Shown one piece after another: positions 52,727 to 61,711 of a DNA stretch of 64,000 bases. A model generated the notes under the pieces. The model saw only the letters and a list, made by a program, of their open reading frames with translations. It did not search any database and was not told where the DNA came from. Every line of letters starts with the position of its first letter. The stretch's first letter is position 1. This DNA comes from Mycolicibacterium peregrinum (GTDB lineage Bacteria > Actinomycetota > Actinomycetes > Mycobacteriales > Mycobacteriaceae), in NCBI RefSeq assembly GCF_001665785.1, contig NZ_LZSO01000017.1:235997-299996 (forward strand), in the 5' to 3' direction. A program made the translations under genes and the position numbers.

Positions 52727-53437
52727 ATGGCTGAGCAGAAGGCGTCGCGCGGGCTGGAAGGGGCCCTGGTCAAACTCTGCCGGGGTGGCGATTACGAGCT
52801 GACGGTGTCGGGTCGGACCGAGCTGACACCGAACTACCTGAGGCTGCACTTCCGCGCGGAAAAGCTGCTCGCCGAGCAGCTCGTGCACCCCACGATGTGG
52901 GTGCGTGGTTGGTTCCCTGACGAGGGCAAGGCTCATCAGCGCGGCTACACACTGGTCAATCCCGACCCGCAAGCCGGAACCGTCGACATCGACTTCGCCA
53001 TGCACGACGGCATCGCCACCCGCTGGGCACGGGCAGCCCAGCCCGGCGACGTTCTGGACGTCACCGTCCTCGGCAGCAACTTCACACTGCCCGAACCCAC
53101 GCCGGCCGGTTACCTGATCGTCGGCGACACCGCGTCGCTGCCTGCCATCAATTCGCTGCTGGATGCCATCGGGGATGTCCCGGCCTGGGTGTTCCTGGAG
53201 GCCGGGTACGAGGACGACCGCGAACTGCCCGTCACCGGGGGTGCGGAGATCGTCTGGGTGGACCGATTCGACGAGGATCTGCTGGAGACCCTGAGCGCAT
53301 CGGCCTTCGATGCCTCGGATCACTTCGGTTGGGTCGCCTGCAACAACCGCACGACCCGGGCCGTGGCACGGGTTTTCCGCGAGGAGTACGGGATCCCGCG
53401 CAAATCCATCAAGGCGCAGGCGTACTGGGTGGCCTGA
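52727..53437 (+). CDS. Siderophore-interacting protein (FAD-dependent ferric reductase)
   Basis: A 236-residue SIP/ViuB-type flavoprotein thought to reduce ferric siderophores and release iron in the cytosol. The FAD-binding domain contains RGYTLVNPDPQAGTVDIDFAMHDG (conserved RxYT and the H-D-G pair), and the C-terminal SIP domain contains YLIVGDTASLPAI and ACNNRTTRAVARVFRE. GGGAGG lies just before the ATG at 52727; a GTG at 52721 is possible. The adjacent IdeR box indicates repression when iron is sufficient. It is not in this position in M. tuberculosis as I recall it. Confidence 0.88.
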   Translation: MAEQKASRGLEGALVKLCRGGDYELTVSGRTELTPNYLRLHFRAEKLLAEQLVHPTMWVRGWFPDEGKAHQRGYTLVNPDPQAGTVDIDFAMHDGIATRWARAAQPGDVLDVTVLGSNFTLPEPTPAGYLIVGDTASLPAINSLLDAIGDVPAWVFLEAGYEDDRELPVTGGAEIVWVDRFDEDLLETLSASAFDASDHFGWVACNNRTTRAVARVFREEYGIPRKSIKAQAYWVA

Positions 53438-53446
53438 GCGCCTGCT

Positions 53447-54283
53447 CTACAACACCGTCCGGATCGGGGCGGGCGTCTCGGCGATCTGGTCGAGCACCCG
53501 AACGTTGTGGGCCACATCGCGACTCTCGCGCGCAGCGATCTCCTTGATCGCCAGATCGAAGGCGCCGACCAGGCTGGGTGGGTCGAACACGGCCTGCGCC
53601 TGCCGGCTCACCTGGAGGTCTCGTGCCCAGATCGTCGGTGGCCGCGCGAATCCGGGTTCCAGCGCGAGCACCGTGGCGAACCGCCATGCGCTGTCACGCA
53701 GAGAGCGGATCGCCTCGTTCAAGACGAAGATCTGATGCTGTTGGAGCACGGCATAGATGTCGGCCAGTGCCGGCGACAGCTCGTTGATGTCGTTGACCAC
53801 CCCGGCGATCTGGCTCGCCAGCACGGCGTTGATGGTGTCGAAGTCCTTGTGCAGCGACGGTAGCCGGCCCGCGCCCACGAGGCCCTGTACCGCGATACCG
53901 AGGTCGAGAACGATGTGGGCAGTGACGCCGGCGAGCATGTGCTGCACCAGGATCGGTGCAGGTTTGTCGGCCCACTCGAAGGTGACCCGCCAGGACCGGG
54001 TGGGTTTCGGGTACCGGTCCGGGTGGAAGTAGCCGTTGAGCGCATCGAAGTAGCGCTGCGCGAACGCCGCGTCGAGCCGGTCCATCCGTGGACCGTCCTC
54101 GAATGCCCCGCCCTCGACCGCGGTGCCTACGGCGATGGTGATCCGCTTGTACAGGGCGGCGAAATAGCCGAGCCGACTTGACGTTTCCACAGCCCAGTCG
54201 GTGATCGTGTCGATGGCCGAGACAACCTCGGCAATGCTGGTGACCGCCGGGAGCGGCGGCAGTGGCGTCGGGTGGCTGGCCAT
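53447..54283 (-). CDS. DUF5995 family protein
   Basis: A soluble 278-residue helical protein of the DUF5995 family (FAQRYFDALNGYFHPDRYPKPTRSW, ILVQHMLAGVTAHIVLDLGIA). The histidines in these segments are conserved-looking and could bind a cofactor or metal, but no function is known. It lies 45 bases downstream of the TetR gene on the same strand, so cyp130, tetR and this gene may form one unit. A 7-bp-arm inverted repeat covers its start codon. Confidence 0.72.
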   Translation of the reverse strand: MASHPTPLPPLPAVTSIAEVVSAIDTITDWAVETSSRLGYFAALYKRITIAVGTAVEGGAFEDGPRMDRLDAAFAQRYFDALNGYFHPDRYPKPTRSWRVTFEWADKPAPILVQHMLAGVTAHIVLDLGIAVQGLVGAGRLPSLHKDFDTINAVLASQIAGVVNDINELSPALADIYAVLQQHQIFVLNEAIRSLRDSAWRFATVLALEPGFARPPTIWARDLQVSRQAQAVFDPPSLVGAFDLAIKEIAARESRDVAHNVRVLDQIAETPAPIRTVL

Positions 54284-54297
54284 ACTCGAAAGTATGG
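54280..54297. promoter_or_regulatory. Inverted repeat at the DUF5995 start
   Basis: CCATACT at 54280-54286 and AGTATGG at 54291-54297 with a CGAA centre. The left arm contains the start codon, and TACTTT (minus strand, 54289-54294) lies five bases before it. It could be an operator for the upstream TetR protein. Confidence 0.45.
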
Positions 54298-54328
54298 GGC
54301 AGGTTCGCCCTGTGTGCCGGGCAATCGG

Positions 54329-54919
54329 CTACTGTGCGCGCTGCTTTGCCGGGATGACCAGCGGGGCGACGAACTCGGCCAGCATGGTCCGCTCGTCCGC
54401 CTCGTCGACGCCGGGGAAGACCAGCAGCGACACCATGACGCGCACCAGCCACCTGGCGCGGCGGCCCACGACGTCGTCGCTCTGCCCCGTTTCGCCGGCG
54501 AGCGAACGCACGAAGCCTTCCACCAACGCGCGGATCACCTCGGAGTGTTCGGCCATCTCGCCGCCGATCGGCGGTTGAGCGGCGGCGAACCACGACGACA
54601 GTGCCGGGCTGTCACGCACCGCCCGCAGAGCGGTGATCACGCCCTCGATCAGGCGCTGCGCCGGATCGGTGACCGTGGCCACCTGTTCGCTGACCTCTTC
54701 GTACAGCCGCCGTGCCTCGCGGTGTACGTAGGCGGTGTACAGGGCTTCGCGGTTCTCGAAGTAGCGGTACAGCGTGGCGCGGGAACAACCTGCGGCGGCA
54801 GCGATCTCGTGCATACCGACGGTCGCGGCGTTCTGCTGGGTGAACAGCGAGTCGGCGGCGTCGAGGATATGGTCGGCGGCCACTTCGGACCGCCGGGCCG
54901 ACAACCAGTCGCGGGGCAT
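54329..54919 (-). CDS. TetR family regulator (Rv1255c-like)
   Basis: A 196-residue TetR protein. The HTH lies in HEIAAAAGCSRATLYRYF (about residues 36-53), and the ligand domain follows. The ATG at 54919 shares one base with the cyp130 stop (TGATG), so it is translated together with the P450. A longer frame to 54979 would overlap cyp130 and is rejected. By position it is the likely regulator of cyp130, as in the Rv1255c-Rv1256c pair. The ligand is unknown. Confidence 0.87.
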   Translation of the reverse strand: MPRDWLSARRSEVAADHILDAADSLFTQQNAATVGMHEIAAAAGCSRATLYRYFENREALYTAYVHREARRLYEEVSEQVATVTDPAQRLIEGVITALRAVRDSPALSSWFAAAQPPIGGEMAEHSEVIRALVEGFVRSLAGETGQSDDVVGRRARWLVRVMVSLLVFPGVDEADERTMLAEFVAPLVIPAKQRAQ

Positions 54920-56157
54920 CAGGCCCCGGCTCGGAACGGCACGGAGAACGGCCGACGCACATAGCTGCCGCCGGCCCACACCACCGCGTCCAGGTCGACC
55001 TCGAAATCAGGGTAGCGGGAGAGCAATTCGGTCAACGCCACCCGGGACTGCATGCGGGCAGCTGCTGCGCCGAGGCAGAAGTGTGCACCGTGGCTGAAGG
55101 TCAGGATGTTGCGCGGGGCACGTCGCACGTCGAGTTCGGCTGCGTTCTCACCGAATTCACGTTCGTCGCGGTTGCCCGAGCCGTACAGCAGCAGAGTCTT
55201 CCGTCCGGCCGGGATGGTGGTGTCGCCGATGGTGGCGTCGCGGGTGGTGGTGCGGGCCAGACCCTGCACCGGGGAGGTCAGCCGCAGGAACTCGTCGACC
55301 GCTTCCGGGATCAGCTCGGGGTCGTCGATCAGAAGTTGACGCTGATCGGGCCGCTGCTGCAGGAGTTGCACTGCGCCGCCCAGCATTCCGGTCGTGGTGT
55401 CGTTGCCGCCGGTGACCATGGTGAACGTGAAGGCCAGGATCGACAGCACGCCGGCGATGTCACCATCGGCGCCAACGCCTGCGGCCACCAGGTGCGAGAT
55501 GGTGTCGTCGCCGGGCTCGCGGCGCCGTCGTTCGATGAGCTCGGAGAAGTAGCCCATCATCGAGGCCACTGCAGCGCCGGCGGTGCCCATCGCCGCCGTG
55601 ATGCCGCCGGCCGAGCTGTTGGCCGCGACGATGGCGTCTGTCCAGCCGTCGAACTGGTCCCGGTCTGCCTCGGGCACCCCGAGGTAGTGCGCGACGACCA
55701 TCGAGGGCAGCGGCTTGAACAACTCGGCGGCGATATCCCCGCCGCCATTCGAGCGCAATCCCTCGAGGCGCTCGATGACGAACTCCCGCACCTTGGGCTC
55801 CACCGCTTCCACCTGACGCGGGGTGAACCCGCGCGAGACCAGCTTGCGGAACTCGGTGTGCACCGGTGGGTCCTGCATGACGAACGGCGGGTTGTCGGCC
55901 AGCCCGATCATGTCCAGCTCTCCGTAGGTGACCGTCAGACCCTGCGCCGAGGAAAAGGTCTCGTGGTCCCGGGCGGCCGCCCAGATGTCGGCGTGCCGGG
56001 AGAGCACATAGTAGTCGTGCTCCGGAGACTCCTCGGGCACGACGTGGTGCACCGGGTCGTGGTCGCGCAGGGCGGCGTACATCGGCCACGGATTGGGCCA
56101 GGTGTCGGCGTCGGCGGGAACGAACCGGGCGGAGCTGTGAGACAAAGTCGCTGCCAT
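54919..56157 (-). CDS. cyp130: Cytochrome P450 CYP130
   Basis: A soluble 412-residue P450 monooxygenase. The oxygen-activating I-helix is VTGGNDTTTG, the K-helix ExxR is EFLR, and the heme loop FSHGAHFCLG places the thiolate at C361. Sequence and context agree with CYP130 (Rv1256c, 405 residues). M. tuberculosis CYP130 binds azole drugs; its natural substrate is not settled. The start at 56157 reproduces the family N-terminus. An ACAGA...TCTGT inverted repeat 15 bases upstream may be the binding site of the TetR protein encoded by the next gene. Confidence 0.92.
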   Translation of the reverse strand: MAATLSHSSARFVPADADTWPNPWPMYAALRDHDPVHHVVPEESPEHDYYVLSRHADIWAAARDHETFSSAQGLTVTYGELDMIGLADNPPFVMQDPPVHTEFRKLVSRGFTPRQVEAVEPKVREFVIERLEGLRSNGGGDIAAELFKPLPSMVVAHYLGVPEADRDQFDGWTDAIVAANSSAGGITAAMGTAGAAVASMMGYFSELIERRRREPGDDTISHLVAAGVGADGDIAGVLSILAFTFTMVTGGNDTTTGMLGGAVQLLQQRPDQRQLLIDDPELIPEAVDEFLRLTSPVQGLARTTTRDATIGDTTIPAGRKTLLLYGSGNRDEREFGENAAELDVRRAPRNILTFSHGAHFCLGAAAARMQSRVALTELLSRYPDFEVDLDAVVWAGGSYVRRPFSVPFRAGA

Positions 56158-56171
56158 GTCTTATTGGTACG

Positions 56172-56188
56172 ACAGACGTGGCATCTGT
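56172..56188. promoter_or_regulatory. Candidate TetR operator between cyp130 and the rhomboid gene
   Basis: ACAGA CGTGGCA TCTGT, an inverted repeat with five-base arms, bracketed by TATTG at 56162 and CAATA at 56191. It sits in the 62-bp divergent region and is weakly symmetrical overall. Confidence 0.35.
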
Positions 56189-56208
56189 GTCAATAGTCTG
56201 ACCCGCAT

Positions 56209-56214
56209 TAGGCT
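56209..56214 (+). promoter_or_regulatory. Candidate -10 of the rhomboid gene
   Basis: TAGGCT lies five bases before GTG 56220 and eight before ATG 56223, so initiation would be leaderless or nearly so. Confidence 0.42.
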
Positions 56215-56222
56215 CGGGCGTG

Positions 56223-57098
56223 ATGAACACCCCTGGCACGCCGCAGCTACCTGCCCAGACGCCGACGTGTTACCGGCATCCGGACCGTCCCACCTACGTC
56301 AGCTGCACCCGCTGCGGGCGCCCCGTCTGCCCCGAGTGCATGCGCTCGGCGGCCGTTGGCCATCAGTGTGTGGAGTGCGTCAACGAGGGCGCCAGGTCGG
56401 TCCGGACCGAGCGCACGCAGTTCGGCGGGGTGGCGCGTGCCGGGGCACCGATCCTGACCTACGCGCTGATCGCCGTGAACGTGGTGATGTTCGTGCTGCA
56501 GATGGCCTCGGGGGATCGGGTGACCGAGGAGCTGACGCTGTGGGCCCCTGGGATCGCGGTCTACGACCAGTACTACCGGCTGGTGACCTCGGCTTTTCTG
56601 CACTACGGCGTGATGCACCTGTTGTTCAACATGTGGGCGCTCTACGTGGTGGGGCCTCCGCTGGAACAGTGGCTGGGCCGGCTGCGATACGGAGCGTTGT
56701 ACGCGCTCAGTGCCCTGGGCGGCTCGGTGCTGGTGTATCTGCTCACGCCGGTGAATGTCCCGACCGCCGGTGCATCCGGGGCGATCTTCGGCCTGTTCGG
56801 CGCCATCTTCGTGGTAGCCCGCAAACTCCAACTCGACGTCCGCATGATCGCTGCCGTCGTCATCATCAACCTGGTGTTCACGTTCGCCGGACCCGCACTG
56901 GGGACCGGGGCGATCAGCTGGCAGGGCCACATCGGCGGCCTGATCACGGGCGCGGGTATCGCCGCCGCCTACGTGTATGCGCCGAGTGCGCGTCGGAATG
57001 CCGTCCAGGCCGGGGTCTCGGTGGCTGTGCTGCTGGCGTTCCTTGCGTTGATCGCCTGGCGCACAAGCCATCTGCTGACCATGTTCGCAGCGGCCTAG
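56223..57098 (+). CDS. Rhomboid family intramembrane serine protease
   Basis: A 291-residue protease. Residues 10-55 form a B-box-like zinc finger (CYRHPDRPTYVSCTRCGRPV then CPECMR and CVECV). Six membrane helices follow, with the catalytic serine S185 in GASGAIFG and the catalytic histidine H236 in QGHIGG. The structural motif FNMWALYVVGPPLEQWLG is also present. It cleaves transmembrane substrates; none is known here. An in-frame GTG at 56220 is an alternative start. It resembles the Rv0110-type mycobacterial rhomboid, which in M. tuberculosis is not at this locus as I recall. Confidence 0.9.
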   Translation: MNTPGTPQLPAQTPTCYRHPDRPTYVSCTRCGRPVCPECMRSAAVGHQCVECVNEGARSVRTERTQFGGVARAGAPILTYALIAVNVVMFVLQMASGDRVTEELTLWAPGIAVYDQYYRLVTSAFLHYGVMHLLFNMWALYVVGPPLEQWLGRLRYGALYALSALGGSVLVYLLTPVNVPTAGASGAIFGLFGAIFVVARKLQLDVRMIAAVVIINLVFTFAGPALGTGAISWQGHIGGLITGAGIAAAYVYAPSARRNAVQAGVSVAVLLAFLALIAWRTSHLLTMFAAA

Positions 57099-57105
57099 AT
57101 CCAGG

Positions 57106-58473
57106 TTAGATCGCGGCGCCGGGGTTGAGGATGTTGTGCGGGTCCAGGGCCCGCTTGATCCGGTGATTGAGTTCCACGGCGTCCGGGCCGATCTGGCCGG
57201 CCAGCCACGGTTGCTTGAGCCGGCCCACGCCGTGCTCACCGGTGATGGTGCCGCCCAGGCCGATCGCGAGGTCCATGATCTCGCCGAATGCCAGCTGGGC
57301 CCGCTGTGCCTCGTCGGCGTCGGCCGGGTCGAACACGATCAGCGGGTGGGTGTTGCCGTCACCGGCGTGGGCGATCACCGAGATCAGCAGTCGCCGCTGG
57401 GCGGCGATCTCGGCCACCCCGCTGACCAGGTCGGCCAGTGCGGGCAGCGGCACGCCGACATCCTCCAGTAGCAGTGAGCCCTTGGCCTCGACGGCTGGGA
57501 TGGCGAACCGGCGGGCGGCCACGAAGGCCTCGCCCTCGTCGGGGTCGGAGGTCGAGAACACCTCGGTGGCACCGCATTCGGTGAACACCTGCGCCATGAA
57601 CGCGGCGTCGTCGGCGCCCGCGGCACCCCGATCGTCGGAGGCGGCCACCATCATCGCCGCGGCGTTGCGGTCCAGGCCCATCTTGAGCTTGTCCTCGACG
57701 GCGTTGATCGCCACGGAGTCCATGAACTCCAGCATGGACGGCCGGATCTTGCCGGTGATCTTGACGACCGAGTTCGAAGCGGCTTCCACGGAATCGAACG
57801 TGGCCACCACGGTGCAGGGGGAGTGCTGCGGAGGTAGCAGCCGCAACGTCGCCTCGGTGACCACGCCCAGCGTGCCCTCGCTGCCGACGAACAGCTTCGT
57901 CAGGCTCAGGCCCGCAACGTCTTTCAACCGCGGACCGCCCAGCCGTATGGCGGTGCCGTCGGCCAGCACCACCTGCAGCCCGAGCACATAGTCGGTGGTG
58001 ACGCCGTACTTGACGCAGCACAGCCCGCCCGCATTGGTGGCGACATTGCCGCCGATGCTGCAGATCTCGAACGACGACGGGTCCGGTGGGTACCAGAGTC
58101 CGTGTGCGGCAACGGCCTTCTTCACTTCGGCGTTGAGTAGGCCGGGCTGCACGACGGCGGTGCGGGTGACCGGGTCGACGGTGATGTCACGCATCTTCTC
58201 GGTGGACAGCACGATGCCGCCGTCGAGTGCCGTCGCTCCGCCGGACAGACCGGTGCCCGCGCCGCGCGGCACCACAGCCACCCGGTGCTCGCCGGCCCAA
58301 CGCAGCACGGTCTGGACTTCCTCGGTGCGGGTCGGGCGAACCACGGCCAGCGGGGTGCCCGCCGACGGATCTGCGGCCCGGTCCTGGCGGTAGGAGGCCA
58401 GGATGTCGGGATCGGTGACCACGACCCCCTCGGGCAGCTCGCTGATCAGCATCGGCAGCGCGGCGACATTCAC
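57106..58473 (-). CDS. FAD-linked oxidase, glycolate/D-lactate oxidase GlcD type (Rv1257c-like)
   Basis: A 455-residue VAO-family flavoenzyme: PCMH FAD domain at about 40-220 (AVVPRGAGTGLSGGATALDG, GGNVATNAGGLCCVKYGVTT, FVGSEGTLGVVTEATLRLLP) and a C-terminal FAD-oxidase domain ending GTITGEHGVGRLKQPWL. It oxidises a 2-hydroxyacid to the 2-oxoacid and passes electrons to an acceptor. The GTG at 58473 lies six bases after TAGCAT, and that hexamer includes the TAG stop of the upstream pump gene. Paralogue of the gene at 43268. Confidence 0.9.
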   Translation of the reverse strand: MNVAALPMLISELPEGVVVTDPDILASYRQDRAADPSAGTPLAVVRPTRTEEVQTVLRWAGEHRVAVVPRGAGTGLSGGATALDGGIVLSTEKMRDITVDPVTRTAVVQPGLLNAEVKKAVAAHGLWYPPDPSSFEICSIGGNVATNAGGLCCVKYGVTTDYVLGLQVVLADGTAIRLGGPRLKDVAGLSLTKLFVGSEGTLGVVTEATLRLLPPQHSPCTVVATFDSVEAASNSVVKITGKIRPSMLEFMDSVAINAVEDKLKMGLDRNAAAMMVAASDDRGAAGADDAAFMAQVFTECGATEVFSTSDPDEGEAFVAARRFAIPAVEAKGSLLLEDVGVPLPALADLVSGVAEIAAQRRLLISVIAHAGDGNTHPLIVFDPADADEAQRAQLAFGEIMDLAIGLGGTITGEHGVGRLKQPWLAGQIGPDAVELNHRIKRALDPHNILNPGAAI

Positions 58474-58479
58474 GCTTCG

Positions 58480-58485
58480 ATGCTA
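58480..58485 (-). promoter_or_regulatory. Candidate -10 of glcD, containing the upstream stop codon
   Basis: TAGCAT on the minus strand, six bases before the GTG at 58473. Its first three bases are the stop codon of the MFS gene. Confidence 0.52.
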
Positions 58486-59730
58486 GGTGGGCCGGTCCAG
58501 CTCACGCAGCGCGGTCAGGAACACCGCGCTGACGCCCAGCAGCAGCATCGGCAGGGACAGGGCCAGGAACGTCGCGTGCAGGCCGGCGGCGTCGGCTAGC
58601 GGCCCGGCCAGGATCAGCCCGAGCGGGCCGGCGGCGTAGGCCAGTGAACCCATCACCCCGACCACGCGGCCACGCAGGTGCTGCGGGGCGGTGGTCTGCA
58701 TGACGTAGTTGTAGATGGGCGCGATCGGCCCGTAGACGAACCCGACGATCGCGCACAGCACCAGGATCAGCGGAAGCGGTGGCAGGAACGCGATCACCGT
58801 CATCGCGATGCCGAGTGTGATCACCGCGGTCAGCATGGTGGCCCGTCGGCTCATGTACGGTGCCCGATTGACCGCCCGCGGTCGTGACAGCACCGCGTAG
58901 CCGAGCGCGCCCAACAGCCCGCCGATGCTCAGCGCCATCAACACCCAGCCCAGCTCGGCAGGCTCGTTGCGGTCGGTGAAATATTTGGGGAAAAGGACCG
59001 ATTCCATGGGCATGTACAGCCCGGTGGCCACCAGGTCCACGATCGCGAGGGTGCGCAATACCGGTGTGTGCCAGACGAATCGCAGGCCCTCGGCGATCCC
59101 GGCGAGCACCCCCTCGGTCAGCTTCGAGCGGTCCGGCGTGCCCGCACCTTCGAGCCGCAACACCGAGATGGCCAGGATCGAGCAGCAGAACGTCGCAGCG
59201 GTCACCCACATGGTGTTGATCCCGCCGACGGTGGCGATCAACAGGCCGCCGACACCCGGACCGACGATGTAGGCCAGGTTGAACACCGCCTCGTACACGG
59301 AGTTGGCGTGGTCCAACGTCCACCCCGCGCGGCCGGCGGCCTCGGGCAGCATGGTCTCGCGGGCCGTCATCCCGGCCGGATCGAAGAAGGCGCCCAGGCC
59401 GGCCAGGACTGCCAGCACCGCGACATTCACCGCGTCCACCCCGAAGGTCAGGGCCAGCGTCGGAACCGCCGCCACGGACAGGGCCGACAGGAGATCGGAG
59501 ATCATCGAGACCCGTCGCCGGCCCAGATAATCCACGGCGGCCCCGGCGATCAGCGTGGCGACCAACAGCGGCAGTGTCCCGGCCATCGCGACGATCGACG
59601 CGTCGAGCGCGGAACCGTTGCGCTGCAACACCAACCAGGGGAACGCGACGATCGTGATGCCATTGCCCGCCCCGGCCATCAGCGCGGCGAACAGGATCAG
59701 CAGCAGTGGGCCGCGCTTGGTGTCGGTCAT
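58483..59730 (-). CDS. tap: Tap-like MFS multidrug efflux pump (Rv1258c-like)
   Basis: A 415-residue major facilitator of the Tap/MefA group with about 12 helices. Landmarks are [20 protein letters not shown] at helix 1, [20 protein letters not shown], and the C-terminal half ending [20 protein letters not shown]. Rv1258c and M. fortuitum Tap export tetracyclines and aminoglycosides, and in M. tuberculosis the gene is induced through WhiB7. I could not identify a WhiB7 site in the 69-base gap to udgB. The start ATG at 59730 is well supported by homology. Confidence 0.88.
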   Translation of the reverse strand: MTDTKRGPLLLILFAALMAGAGNGITIVAFPWLVLQRNGSALDASIVAMAGTLPLLVATLIAGAAVDYLGRRRVSMISDLLSALSVAAVPTLALTFGVDAVNVAVLAVLAGLGAFFDPAGMTARETMLPEAAGRAGWTLDHANSVYEAVFNLAYIVGPGVGGLLIATVGGINTMWVTAATFCCSILAISVLRLEGAGTPDRSKLTEGVLAGIAEGLRFVWHTPVLRTLAIVDLVATGLYMPMESVLFPKYFTDRNEPAELGWVLMALSIGGLLGALGYAVLSRPRAVNRAPYMSRRATMLTAVITLGIAMTVIAFLPPLPLILVLCAIVGFVYGPIAPIYNYVMQTTAPQHLRGRVVGVMGSLAYAAGPLGLILAGPLADAAGLHATFLALSLPMLLLGVSAVFLTALRELDRPT

Positions 59731-59799
59731 GGGCTATCGCGGCCGAATCTAGCAGCGTGCCCGCACCCGTCGCGACGGAATTTCGGGCACAGTGAGTTG

Positions 59800-60648
59800 A
59801 TGGAGCTCGCTCATCCAAGGACCGGAGAACTGTTCACATCCCCGGTACCGCCAGGCTCGGGCTGGCCCGGGGACCCGGCCACCCCCTCCACTCCGGTGGC
59901 GAAGACCGCCGCGCAGGTGCGGCGGCTGGCTGCCCGGGCCGCGTCGGTGGACGAGTTGGACGCGCTGATCTCGGTGTGCCGGGCCTGCCCCCGGTTGGTC
60001 ACCTGGCGCGAAGAGGTGGCGATCGCCAAGCGGAAATCCTTTGCCGATCAACCATATTGGGGTCGGCCCGCGACGGGGTTCGGTTCGGAGCGGCCACGGA
60101 TCTTCATCGTCGGGCTGGCGCCGGCCGCCCACGGTGCCAACCGGACCGGCCGCGTGTTCACCGGCGACCGTTCGGGGGATTTCCTGTTCGCGGCGCTGCA
60201 TCGGACAGGCTTGGCGAACCAGGCCGAGAGCGTCGACGCGGCCGACGGCCTGCAGTTGATCGGCACCCGCATGGCGGCCGCGGTGCGCTGTGCTCCTCCG
60301 GCGAACGCGCCCACCCCGGCCGAGCGGGCCACCTGCGCACCATGGCTGCAGGCCGAATGGCGGCTCGCCGGACCGTCGGTGCGGGTGGTCATCGCATTGG
60401 GCGGCTTTGCCTGGCGGGCGGCGCTGGAGTTGATCGGGGACCGCCCCAAACCCGCCCCAAAGTTCGGCCACGGTGCAACGGCGTCGCTGACCTCGGCGTA
60501 CGGCCCGGTCACGCTGCTCGGATGTTTCCACCCCAGCCAGCAGAACACCTTCACCGGCCGGCTCACGCCGACCATGCTCGACGACATCTTCGTCACCGCC
60601 GAGCACCTGGTGACCGAGGCGGACGGGAACGAACCGGGCCGCTCATGA
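59800..60648 (+). CDS. udgB: Type 5 uracil-DNA glycosylase UdgB
   Basis: A 282-residue Fe-S-cluster-containing family 5 uracil-DNA glycosylase that removes uracil, and often hypoxanthine or ethenocytosine, from DNA. The cluster cysteines include C60 and C63 (CRACPRL) and two more in [21 protein letters not shown]. The motif [15 protein letters not shown] is the family 5 motif A with no polar Asp, and [15 protein letters not shown] is the C-terminal motif. The ATG at 59800 was chosen because upstream in-frame codons fall inside the divergent pump gene. Orthologue of Rv1259. Confidence 0.93.
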   Translation: MELAHPRTGELFTSPVPPGSGWPGDPATPSTPVAKTAAQVRRLAARAASVDELDALISVCRACPRLVTWREEVAIAKRKSFADQPYWGRPATGFGSERPRIFIVGLAPAAHGANRTGRVFTGDRSGDFLFAALHRTGLANQAESVDAADGLQLIGTRMAAAVRCAPPANAPTPAERATCAPWLQAEWRLAGPSVRVVIALGGFAWRAALELIGDRPKPAPKFGHGATASLTSAYGPVTLLGCFHPSQQNTFTGRLTPTMLDDIFVTAEHLVTEADGNEPGRS

Positions 60649-60661
60649 CGTTGACGCTGTC

Positions 60662-61711
60662 ATGCGGCTTTCTGTCCTCGACCTCGTCCCGGTTCGCACC
60701 GACCAGTCCACTGCCGATGCCCTGGCGGCCACGACACATCTCGCGCAGACCGCCGACCGGCTCGGATACACCCGCTACTGGCTCGCCGAGCACCACAACA
60801 TGCCCGCGGTGGCCGCTACCAGCCCGCCGGTGCTGATCGCGCATCTCGCCGCGCACACCACGCAACTGCGGCTGGGGTCGGGCGGGGTGATGCTGCCCAA
60901 CCACGCACCGTTGGCGGTGGCCGAACAGTTCGCGCTGCTGGAGGCCGCCCATCCGGGCCGCATCGATCTAGGCATCGGTCGGGCCCCGGGGTCGGATCCG
61001 GTCACCTCGCTCGCCCTGCGTGGCGCCGCCGGGCGCGACGATCGCGATATCGAGGCGTTCCCGCAGTACCTCGACGACGTGGTGGCCTTGATGGGTGCGC
61101 GCGGTGTCCGGGTGCCGTTGCCGCGCGACCTGATGCGGGAGAACTACGTGCTGAAGGCGACGCCTGTCGCGGTCACCGAACCGCGGATGTGGCTGCTCGG
61201 CTCGTCGATGTACTCGGCGCACTTGGCCGCGGCCAAGGGGCTGCCTTACGTGTTCGCCCACCATTTCTCCGGGCACGGCACCGCTGAGGCACTGGCCGTC
61301 TACCGCGACGAATTCCAGCCCAGCGATCTGGCGTCCGAACCGGTGACCTTCCTGACCGTCAACGCCTCGGTGGCCGAGACCAGCGAAGAGGCCAGGGCTC
61401 TGCTCCTGCCGCAGTTGCAGATGATGGGCCGGCTGCGCACCGGCCAGCCGCTCGGCGCTCTCGATCTGGTCGAGGATGCGGAGGCGACGACCATGACTCC
61501 GCAGGCGCAGGCCGTTGTGGCCTCCGGGCTTGCGCGCGCCGTTGTCGGTTCACCTACCGAGGCGGCCGACCAGGTCCGGGCCCTGGCCGAGGAATTCGAC
61601 GTCGACGAGGTCATGGTCAATCCAGTGGGCTCGGCGCGCCGCGGCGCCGATCCGGCCACCGCGACCGCCCGTGACACCACCCTGGAACTGCTGGCCAAGG
61701 TGTTGTTCTAA
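60662..61711 (+). CDS. Luciferase-like monooxygenase (LLM class flavin enzyme)
   Basis: A 349-residue bacterial luciferase-like TIM-barrel protein. RLGYTRYWLAEHHNMPAVAATSP is the typical start of the LLM family that uses FMN or F420; GVMLPNHAPLAVAEQFALLE and GRIDLGIGRAPGSDP follow. It starts 13 bases after udgB and is probably co-transcribed. Its TAA overlaps the stop of the convergent DDN-like gene by four bases. The substrate is unknown; M. tuberculosis has a different oxidoreductase here. Confidence 0.87.
   Translation: MRLSVLDLVPVRTDQSTADALAATTHLAQTADRLGYTRYWLAEHHNMPAVAATSPPVLIAHLAAHTTQLRLGSGGVMLPNHAPLAVAEQFALLEAAHPGRIDLGIGRAPGSDPVTSLALRGAAGRDDRDIEAFPQYLDDVVALMGARGVRVPLPRDLMRENYVLKATPVAVTEPRMWLLGSSMYSAHLAAAKGLPYVFAHHFSGHGTAEALAVYRDEFQPSDLASEPVTFLTVNASVAETSEEARALLLPQLQMMGRLRTGQPLGALDLVEDAEATTMTPQAQAVVASGLARAVVGSPTEAADQVRALAEEFDVDEVMVNPVGSARRGADPATATARDTTLELLAKVLF

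Noticed and set aside
59731..59799. WhiB7-type AT-rich promoter for the Tap-like pump
   Set aside because: No AT-rich block next to a good -35 was visible in the short gap to udgB.
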